Assembly (NCBI GenBank): GCA_047975195.1
Contig: JBKEDB010000054.1
Coordinates: forward strand, 1-64,000
Source: Cumulibacter sp047975195
GTDB taxonomy: Bacteria; Actinomycetota; Actinomycetes; Mycobacteriales; Antricoccaceae
Reading direction: 5' to 3'
Length of the DNA stretch: 64,000 nucleotides
Shown here piece after piece: positions 58,158 through 64,000 of this stretch. A model generated the notes under the pieces. That model did not search any database. It saw only the letters and a list, made by a program, of their open reading frames with translations, and was not told where the DNA came from. The position numbers and the translations under genes were made by a program. Positions within the stretch are counted from its first letter, which is position 1. Every line of letters begins with the position of its first letter.

Positions 58158-59316
58158 GGTTCGTCCGCTCCCACGGGAAGTCGCCGTCCTCACGGCCAAA
58201 GTGTCCATACGCCGTGGTGGCACGGTAGATCGGACGCTTCAGGTCAAGGTCGCGGATGATGGCCAGCGGGCGAAGGTCGAATACCTTACGAACCGCCGCT
58301 TCGATCTTCTCAGTCGGAACTGTTTCGGTGCCGAACGTGTCGACGTACATCCCGACGGGCTCGGCGCGCCCAATCGCGTACGCGATCTGCACCTCAACCC
58401 GGCTCGCCAGCCCGGCGGCAACGACGTTCTTGGCGACCCAGCGGGTCGCGTACGCCGCCGAGCGATCGACCTTCGAGGGGTCTTTACCGGAGAACGCACC
58501 ACCGCCATGGCGTGCGTATCCACCGTAGGTGTCGACGATGATCTTGCGGCCGGTCAACCCGGCGTCACCCATCGGCCCGCCGATGACGAACTGCCCGGTC
58601 GGGTTCACCAGGACGCGCATATCGCTCGTATCCAGGCCGTAGTGCGCCAGGACGGGATCGATAACGTGCTGGCGGATATCCGGCGCTAGCAGGCCATCGA
58701 GGCTGATGCCCTCCGCGTGCTGAGTCGACAGCACAACCGTGTCGACGCGCACCGGCTTGCCGTCGAGATACTCAATGGTGACCTGTGTCTTGCCGTCCGG
58801 ACGCAGGTACGGCATGGTGCCGTTGTCACGGACCTCCGTCAGTCGTCGCGAGAGCCGATGCGCCATCGAAATCGGTAGCGGCATGAGTTCGGGCGTTTCG
58901 TCGCAGGCATACCCGAACATCAGTCCCTGATCGCCGGCACCCTGTGCCGAGATCGCGTCGTCGTTGCCTTCGACGCGGGACTCGTGCGCGACATCGACGC
59001 CATTGGCGATATCGGAGGATTGTTCGCCGATCGACACCGACACGCCACAAGACTGCCCGTCGAAGCCCTTGGCCGAGGAGTCGTAACCGATGCCGAGGAT
59101 CGTGCGTCGCACGATGCCGGGGATATCGGCGTACGCGGTGGTGCGGACCTCGCCGGCAACATGCACCTGTCCGGTCATGATCAACGTCTCGACCGCGACG
59201 CGAGCCTCCGGGTCGCTCGCTAAAAGTTCATCCAGGATCGCATCACTGATAGCGTCAGCGATCTTGTCAGGGTGGCCCTCGGTGACAGACTCGGACGTGA
59301 ACAGACGTCGTGACAT
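58123..59316 (-). CDS. metK: S-adenosylmethionine synthetase
   Basis: A 397-residue MAT: TSESVTEGHPDKIADAISD, GAGDQGLMFGYACDET, GRKIIVDTYGGYARHGGGAF (quoted in part) and SGKDPSKVDRSAAY give the ATP/phosphate sites. It makes SAM, the ligand sensed by the metB riboswitch in this window. No riboswitch precedes metK. ATG 59316 gives the normal MSRRLF start. Confidence 0.97.
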   Translation of the reverse strand: MSRRLFTSESVTEGHPDKIADAISDAILDELLASDPEARVAVETLIMTGQVHVAGEVRTTAYADIPGIVRRTILGIGYDSSAKGFDGQSCGVSVSIGEQSSDIANGVDVAHESRVEGNDDAISAQGAGDQGLMFGYACDETPELMPLPISMAHRLSRRLTEVRDNGTMPYLRPDGKTQVTIEYLDGKPVRVDTVVLSTQHAEGISLDGLLAPDIRQHVIDPVLAHYGLDTSDMRVLVNPTGQFVIGGPMGDAGLTGRKIIVDTYGGYARHGGGAFSGKDPSKVDRSAAYATRWVAKNVVAAGLASRVEVQIAYAIGRAEPVGMYVDTFGTETVPTEKIEAAVRKVFDLRPLAIIRDLDLKRPIYRATTAYGHFGREDGDFPWERTNRVDELKKAING

Positions 59317-59400
59317 CTCGATAAAACCCCTTCTGCGCAATAGGCTCGGCCAGTCTAGTCCACGACGGCGACGAGACCCGTCGACGAGTGAATCGACCAG

Positions 59401-60621
59401 TTAGCGGACGGCGTCCCAGATCTGGCTCGCGACGCGGTGCTTGCTGCCGTGCGGGACGACCGCTGAGGTCCCATCGGCGCCCAGGATCAGCCCAGCGTTG
59501 TCGTCATTCTCGAACGCGCCACCGGCACCGACATCGTTGACGACGATGTAGTCGCACCCCTTACGAGCGAGTTTCTGCCGTCCGTACTCCTCGACACTGT
59601 GCTGCGCATCGCCGGTCTCGGCCGCGAACCCAACGATCGTCGGCTGATGGCTGAGGCGACCTTCGGTGCGAGCCGCGACCAGCCCGAGGAGGATGTCCGG
59701 ATTCTTGGTCAGTGAAATCTGATCAGGATCGGCATCCGTTTTCTTGATCTTTGAGTCATGCCGAACGGTCGGCCGGAAGTCGGATACCGCAGCGGCCATC
59801 ACAACGATCTCGGCTTCGGCGGCAGCCGCGAGAGTCGCTTCCTGTAACTCGAGCGCTGTCTGCACTCGTTGGACGCGCGCTCCGGCGGGGGCAACCCGCT
59901 CGACGTTCGCACTGATCAACATGACGTCTGCCCCGCGAGCCGCGGCGACCTCGGCGAGCGCCCATCCCTGCTTCCCGGACGATCGGTTGGTCAGGAATCG
60001 CACCGGGTCGAGTAACTCACGAGTGCCGCCTGCGGTGACCACCACGCGGACGCCGCACATGTCGTACGGGAGGGCGCTGCCGGTCTCCAGCAGCAGACGG
60101 GCCATCCGGTTGATCTCGGCGGGTTCGGCGAGCCGGCCTGGCCCGGTGTCCTTGCCGGTGAGACGTCCGTGCGCGGGTCCGAGGACGGTGATGCCACGCG
60201 AGCGCAACGTCGCGATGTTTGCCTGTGTCGCCGGATGCTGCCACATCTCGGTGTGCATCGCTGGCGCGATCAGCACCGGCGCGCGGGTCACGAGCATCGT
60301 CGAGGTCAGCAGATCGTCGGCGCGCCCGTTCGCTAGCCGAGCGATCAGATCAGCGGTCGCCGGCGCGATCACCACCAGATCAGCCTGTTGGCCGAGGCGC
60401 ACGTGCCGTACCGATGCGATGTCGCTAAATACGCCCGTACTCACCGGGTTCCCCGACAACGCCTCGAAGGTAGCGGCACCCACGAACTCAAGCGCCGCCG
60501 GAGTTGGTACGACATCGACGTGTAGCCCTGATTCGGTCAGGGCACGGAGGATCTCGCAAGACTTGTACGCCGCGATACCGCCGGCAACACCGAGGACGAC
60601 GCGGGGAGCTTGAGTCGGCAC
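59401..60621 (-). CDS. coaBC: Bifunctional phosphopantothenoylcysteine decarboxylase/synthase
   Basis: A 406-residue fusion. The CoaC half has VVLGVAGGIAAYKSCEI, APAMHTEMWQHPATQAN (active His) and FMN contacts; the CoaB half starts near VVVTAGGTRELLDPVRFLTN with RSSGKQGWALA and ends with the KIKK-type loop. It performs two consecutive steps of coenzyme A synthesis. GTG 60621 starts at the family N-terminus, with a poor ribosome site 13 bases after rpoZ. Confidence 0.96.
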   Translation of the reverse strand: MPTQAPRVVLGVAGGIAAYKSCEILRALTESGLHVDVVPTPAALEFVGAATFEALSGNPVSTGVFSDIASVRHVRLGQQADLVVIAPATADLIARLANGRADDLLTSTMLVTRAPVLIAPAMHTEMWQHPATQANIATLRSRGITVLGPAHGRLTGKDTGPGRLAEPAEINRMARLLLETGSALPYDMCGVRVVVTAGGTRELLDPVRFLTNRSSGKQGWALAEVAAARGADVMLISANVERVAPAGARVQRVQTALELQEATLAAAAEAEIVVMAAAVSDFRPTVRHDSKIKKTDADPDQISLTKNPDILLGLVAARTEGRLSHQPTIVGFAAETGDAQHSVEEYGRQKLARKGCDYIVVNDVGAGGAFENDDNAGLILGADGTSAVVPHGSKHRVASQIWDAVR

Positions 60622-60634
60622 GAGAATCGCGCGA

Positions 60635-60910
60635 CTAGGCGTCAGTGGGCTCGGCGGAGAGCATGCCTTCGTTGATCTCGCGCAGCGCGATCGACAGCGG
60701 CTTCTCCTGCGGGCCGGTCTCGACCAGCGGGCCAACGTGCTCAAGCAGGCCTTCGGCGAGCTGGCCGTAGTACGCATTGATCTGACGAGCGCGCTTGGCC
60801 GCGTAAATAACTAGGCCGTACTTCGACGCGGTGTGAGTCAGCAACTCATCGATCGGCGGATTGGTGATGCCTTCGGGAGCGGGAACAGTTCCGGACACGT
60901 AGCCGTCCAT
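60635..60910 (-). CDS. rpoZ: RNA polymerase omega subunit
   Basis: A 91-residue omega: GITNPPIDELLTHTASKYGLVIYAAKRARQINAYY (quoted in part as ITNPPIDELL and SKYGLVIYAAKRARQ) and KPLSIALREINEGML. It stabilises the beta-prime subunit. It lies between gmk and coaBC as in related genomes. Confidence 0.97.
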   Translation of the reverse strand: MDGYVSGTVPAPEGITNPPIDELLTHTASKYGLVIYAAKRARQINAYYGQLAEGLLEHVGPLVETGPQEKPLSIALREINEGMLSAEPTDA

Positions 60911-60951
60911 CCTTGGTTGGTCTGTGATGCCGGATGCGCTCTCCGGCGGGT

Positions 60952-61536
60952 CTACGGCGTCTGGGTCTCACCGCGGCCAAGGATCAAGTCTACCAACTGA
61001 TCGGTGGCCTCGGTGAGGTCGTTGTTCACGATCACCACATCGAACTCCTCGGCCGCCGCCATCTCCACCTCTGCCGCTCGCAACCTTGCCTCGATCTGCT
61101 CCTCGGTCTCAGTCCCCCGACCGAGCAGCCGACGCTGCAGTTCGGTCCGCGATGGAGGCGCCAAGAACACCATGAACGCTTCTGGCATCGCGGCCTTCAC
61201 CTGCCGCGCGCCGTCCAACTCGATCTCCAGCAACACTGTCTCGCCAGCGTCCAGGTGCGCCTCGACGGCGTCCCGCGGGGTGCCGTATCGACGTCCGGCG
61301 AAGTGTGCGTGCTCGAGCATCTGTCCAGAACGGATGCGTTCGAGGAAGTCGGCTTCGTCAATAAAGAAGTAGTGCTCCCCGTTGCGTTCCCCCGGGCGTG
61401 GTACACGTGTGGTGCACGACACGGACGCCCAGACGGGCAGATTCCGTTGGCGCACCTGTGTCATCACCGACCCTTTGCCGACCCCGGACGGCCCGCTGAG
61501 CACGATCAGTCGTCCGGGCGCAGGTGGTGCGCTCAA
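60952..61536 (-). CDS. gmk: Guanylate kinase
   Basis: A 194-residue guanylate kinase: P-loop LSGPSGVGKGSV, SVSCTTRVPRPGE, GEHYFFI and RRYGTPRDAVEAHL. It converts GMP to GDP. The start is TTG at 61536, supported by GGAGGG three bases upstream; no ATG lies near the domain start. Confidence 0.96.
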   Translation of the reverse strand: MSAPPAPGRLIVLSGPSGVGKGSVMTQVRQRNLPVWASVSCTTRVPRPGERNGEHYFFIDEADFLERIRSGQMLEHAHFAGRRYGTPRDAVEAHLDAGETVLLEIELDGARQVKAAMPEAFMVFLAPPSRTELQRRLLGRGTETEEQIEARLRAAEVEMAAAEEFDVVIVNNDLTEATDQLVDLILGRGETQTP

Positions 61537-61565
61537 GTTCCCTCCGATGGCGGTTGGTTGCCCGC

Positions 61566-61883
61566 CTAGCGGCCGGCGAGTTCTTCCTCCAACGCTACCC
61601 GTTGCTTTGCGCCCAGCCCGCGCACCCTGCGGCTCTCCGAGATGCCGACGCGCTCCATAATTCGGCCCGCCTTAACCTTGCCGATGCCCGGCATGCTTTC
61701 CAGGACGGTAACGATCGGGGTGCGACTGACGACTTCGTCGGTTTTCGCTCGCTCCAGCACGTCCGCCAACGTCAGTTCACCGCGGCGCAGACTTTCCTTG
61801 AACTCGGCACGACGTCGTCGAGCATCGACGGCGGCCTGAAGCGCCGCGGCCCGGTCTTCGGGGGTGAGGTGCGGAAGGGTCAT
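61566..61883 (-). CDS. mihF: Integration host factor, actinobacterial type (mIHF)
   Basis: A 105-residue DNA-binding protein: LTPEDRAAALQAAVDARRRRAE, GELTLADVLERA and SMPGIGKVKAGRIMERVGI with a helix-two-turn-helix. mIHF is a nucleoid protein specific to actinobacteria and essential in M. tuberculosis. GGAGG lies nine bases before its ATG. It lies 29 bases upstream of gmk in the usual order. Confidence 0.95.
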   Translation of the reverse strand: MTLPHLTPEDRAAALQAAVDARRRRAEFKESLRRGELTLADVLERAKTDEVVSRTPIVTVLESMPGIGKVKAGRIMERVGISESRRVRGLGAKQRVALEEELAGR

Positions 61884-61961
61884 CTGCGGATACCTCCAGA
61901 GTGAATACGCAACCTGTCCAGGCAGAACGTCCGATGTCCGCGAGCGTAGACGATAAGTCGT

Positions 61962-62816
61962 TCAGCGCGCGCGTAGCTCATCGGCAACGTCGCGCGCACG
62001 TCGACGCAGATCAGCAGGGCTCGGGCCCGCGCGCAGCACGTCGCGGCTGGTCGAACCGAATACGAGCGGGGCGCCGGACAGCACCTCACGTAGGTCACTG
62101 GCACTCGCCCCTTGGGCACCCAGGCCGGGTGCCAATACGGCGCCGCCGAGTCCACCCAACTCAACAGCACCCCGATCGACGGTCGCGCCGACCACCACAC
62201 CGACGCTGCCTAGACGCGCACCTGCGGTGATCTCCGCGGCGTTACATGCCGCCGCCTGGTCGATGATCGATTGAGCAACGGATCGCCCGCCGTCAACGCG
62301 CGCCTGTTGGATCGCTGCGCCCTCCGGGTTCGAGGTGCGCGCGAGCACGAACACTCCGCTGCCAGCCGCCAACGCATTGGCGATGAATGGGCGAACCGAC
62401 CCGAACCCGAGGTATGGCGAAACCGTGACCGCATCGGTGAACAGTGGGCTGGTTGGGCGCAGATACGCGTCAGCGTACGCTTGCGCGGTCGAACCGATAT
62501 CCCCACGCTTGATGTCCAGGATGACCAGCGCACCGGCGTCCCGGCAGAGCGTGATCGTCTCCTCCAGGACCCGGACCCCTGCGGATCCGAACCGCTCGAA
62601 GAATGCGGACTGCGGTTTGACTGCCGCGGCCACCGGCGCCAGCGCCTCGGCCGCGTTCAGCGCAAAGGCGCGCAATCCTTCGACGGTGTCCGGCAACCCC
62701 CAGTCACGCAGCAACTGCGCATGCGGGTCGATCCCAACGCAGAGCGGACCGCGCTGCTGAGCCGCTTCGCTGGCCCGGTCACCGAATCCCATCGTCATAC
62801 TCGTTGCTCCACTCAT
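61962..62816 (-). CDS. pyrF: Orotidine 5'-phosphate decarboxylase (type 2)
   Basis: A 284-residue PyrF of the longer actinobacterial type: LCVGIDPHAQLL, VILDIKRGDIGSTAQAYA with the catalytic Asp-Lys-Asp set, and VLAPGLGAQGAS. It makes UMP. The ATG at 62816 overlaps the pyrD stop (ATGA); an ATG six codons in is possible. Confidence 0.96.
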   Translation of the reverse strand: MSGATSMTMGFGDRASEAAQQRGPLCVGIDPHAQLLRDWGLPDTVEGLRAFALNAAEALAPVAAAVKPQSAFFERFGSAGVRVLEETITLCRDAGALVILDIKRGDIGSTAQAYADAYLRPTSPLFTDAVTVSPYLGFGSVRPFIANALAAGSGVFVLARTSNPEGAAIQQARVDGGRSVAQSIIDQAAACNAAEITAGARLGSVGVVVGATVDRGAVELGGLGGAVLAPGLGAQGASASDLREVLSGAPLVFGSTSRDVLRAGPSPADLRRRARDVADELRAR

Positions 62817-63880
62817 GATCGGTCTCGTACGGCGGCTGCGACGTTGCGCACCACCGAAGAGCCTTGGTAGATCAGCGCTGAATAGATTTGCAGCACATCA
62901 GCACCCGCTTCGATCATCTCCAGTGCGTCTGCGGCGCTGCCGATTCCACCGACTCCGATGATCGGCAACTCGCCGCCGACCTGGCCAGCGATGTAGCGGA
63001 CACACTCGCGGGCCATGACCGTCAGCGGCGCGCCGGACAGCCCGCCCGCCTCGGCGCCCAGGTGCTGCTCGGACGGCGTCAGCCCGCGACGCTCAATCGT
63101 CGTGTTCGTCGCGATCACACCGGCTACGTCGTGTTCGCGGCACACGGCCAGCACGTCATCGATGGCGCCGTGTGTGAGGTCCGGCGCGATCTTCACCAGC
63201 AACGGCATAGCCGGCGCCTCAGCGCGCAGTGCTGCGATCAGTTCGGTCAAGAATCCCTTGTCTTGCAGGGATCGCAGTCCTGGCGTGTTCGGACTTGACA
63301 CGTTTACGGCGATGTACGACGCGAGGTCTCGCAGCACTCGCACAGAGTTGACGTAGTCCGCTACGGCTTCATCTAGTGGCGTGAGTTTCGACTTGCCGAG
63401 GCTGACACCCACCGGGTAACCGAGATTCGCCCGCACCGCTGCCGCGTCCTCGCCGTACTTGCGCAGCCGCGCGGCTAACGCCCGCGAACCATGATTGTTG
63501 AACCCCATTCGATTGATCAGCCCGCCCGATTCGGGCAGCCGAAACAGACGCGGTAGGTCATTACCCGGTTGAGCTTTCCAGGTCACGGTGCCGATCTCGG
63601 CGTGGCCGAAACCGAGCGCCGGCCACGCACGCAGCGCCTCACCGTTCTTAGCCATACCTGCTGCCAGCCCGATCCGATTGGGGAAATCGAGACCGAACAA
63701 CCGCACCGGATCGTCGACGACCCCGACGACCTTGCGGCTCAGGGTCTGCATCCACCGGTACTTGTCCATGCGCTGCAGTTGGGCCATCGTCCATCGGTGG
63801 GCCTGTTCCGGATCGCCACCGCCGATCCGGAACAGGCCACGCCGCGCGATGCGGTAGCCGTGCGACGCGAGGTCGGCCAT
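62813..63880 (-). CDS. pyrD: Dihydroorotate dehydrogenase (quinone)
   Basis: A 355-residue class 2 DHODH: RLFGLDFPNRIGLAAGMAKN, MGFNNHG, NVSSPNTPGLRSLQ with the catalytic Ser, VKIAPDL and VGGIGSAADALEMI. The N-terminal helices would bind the membrane and pass electrons to quinone. It lies between carB and pyrF; in M. tuberculosis pyrD is elsewhere. It starts two bases after the carB stop. Confidence 0.96.
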   Translation of the reverse strand: MADLASHGYRIARRGLFRIGGGDPEQAHRWTMAQLQRMDKYRWMQTLSRKVVGVVDDPVRLFGLDFPNRIGLAAGMAKNGEALRAWPALGFGHAEIGTVTWKAQPGNDLPRLFRLPESGGLINRMGFNNHGSRALAARLRKYGEDAAAVRANLGYPVGVSLGKSKLTPLDEAVADYVNSVRVLRDLASYIAVNVSSPNTPGLRSLQDKGFLTELIAALRAEAPAMPLLVKIAPDLTHGAIDDVLAVCREHDVAGVIATNTTIERRGLTPSEQHLGAEAGGLSGAPLTVMARECVRYIAGQVGGELPIIGVGGIGSAADALEMIEAGADVLQIYSALIYQGSSVVRNVAAAVRDRS

Positions 63881-63882
63881 GA

Positions 63883-64000
63883 TTACGTCTGCTCGCGCAG
63901 CGCCGCCTGCAGTTCCTGCAGGGAACGCACGGTCATCGTGCCCGCAAGGGAGGCCTCGATTCCCTGAACCGCGGCTGCGGCACCAGGAACCGTGGTTACG
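63883..64000 (-). CDS. carB: Carbamoyl-phosphate synthase large subunit, C-terminal end (partial)
   Basis: The frame from the right edge reads VTTVPGAAAAVQGIEASLAG then TMTVRSLQELQAALREQT and a TAA at 63885-63883, the normal end of actinobacterial CarB (the allosteric MGS-like domain). The rest lies outside. It places pyrD and pyrF at the end of a pyr operon. Confidence 0.9.
   Translation of the reverse strand, partial: VTTVPGAAAAVQGIEASLAGTMTVRSLQELQAALREQT

Noticed and set aside
1..64000. Mobile elements, prophage, CRISPR arrays, tRNA or rRNA genes, toxin-antitoxin pairs, defence islands
   Set aside because: No transposase, integrase other than XerC, repeat-spacer array, cloverleaf-like sequence or recognised defence gene was seen on either strand.

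Overview
The window is a dense, high-G+C chromosomal segment that looks like a housekeeping region of an actinomycete (phylum Actinomycetota). Supporting signs are the frequent GTG and TTG starts, the chains of ATGA/GTGA stop-start overlaps, and lineage-typical genes: the mIHF-type integration host factor, DUF2631 and DUF2469 proteins, an acVLRF1 release-factor-like protein, a PriA without its Walker A motif, and a DivIVA-repeat protein. The gene order matches, from memory, two blocks that lie apart in Mycobacterium tuberculosis. One is infB-nusA-rimP through ispG-rip1-dxr, frr-pyrH-tsf-rpsB, xerC-dprA and rplS-trmD-rpsP to ffh-ftsY-smc. The other is hisG-hisE-ribH through rpe, fmt, priA, metK, coaBC, rpoZ, gmk and mihF to pyrF-carB. 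I cannot name the genus.

Layout. 1-2857 (-): start of infB, ylxR, nusA, rimP. 2973-5434 (+): a tightly overlapping cassette of a Tat-type lipoprotein, a ferritin-like protein, acVLRF1 and a sucrase/ferredoxin-like protein. 5445-10018 (-): GNAT, ispG, M50 site-2 protease, dxr. 10134-13299: DUF2631 (+), then DivIVA-like, rlmN and an epoxide-hydrolase-like enzyme (-). 13377-18127: a SPOUT methyltransferase (+), then cdsA, frr, pyrH, tsf, rpsB (-). 18559-21021 (+): a protein with two M23 domains and a metB gene behind an S-box (SAM-I) riboswitch. 21110-30015 (-): xerC, dprA, yifB, yraN, DUF2469, rnhB, lepB, rplS, trmD, rimM, khpA, rpsP. 30253-32409 (+): gabD-like dehydrogenase and a HAD hydrolase. 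32481-43510 (-): enoyl-CoA-hydratase-like, proS, amidohydrolase, ffh, DsbA-like, ftsY, smc. 43597-46191: a crcB pair preceded by an overlapping 42-residue ORF (-), diverging across a 22-bp palindrome from a two-gene ABC transporter (+). 46282-64000 (-): murA, hisG, hisE, ribH, ribBA, ribE, ribD, rpe, rsmB, fmt, def, priA, metK, coaBC, rpoZ, gmk, mihF, pyrF, pyrD and the 3' end of carB.

Most genes serve translation (IF-2, EF-Ts, S2, S16, L19, RRF, Fmt, Def, ProS, tRNA and rRNA methylation), co-translational targeting (Ffh, FtsY, LepB), chromosome upkeep (SMC, XerC, mIHF, RNase HII, DprA), envelope precursors (IspG, Dxr, CdsA, MurA), or cofactor and nucleotide synthesis (riboflavin, CoA, SAM, UMP, GMP). 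I saw no insertion sequence, prophage, CRISPR array, tRNA or rRNA gene.

The observations most worth following up are a XerC whose nucleophilic tyrosine is replaced by serine, the S-box riboswitch with a visible Shine-Dalgarno-masking stem ahead of metB, the two-domain M23 protein, the small ORF coupled to crcB with its structured leader and palindromic operator candidate, a short archaeal/eukaryal-type ProS, and the four-gene cassette around acVLRF1. No wholly new system is evident; this is mainly core chromosome with a few odd details.
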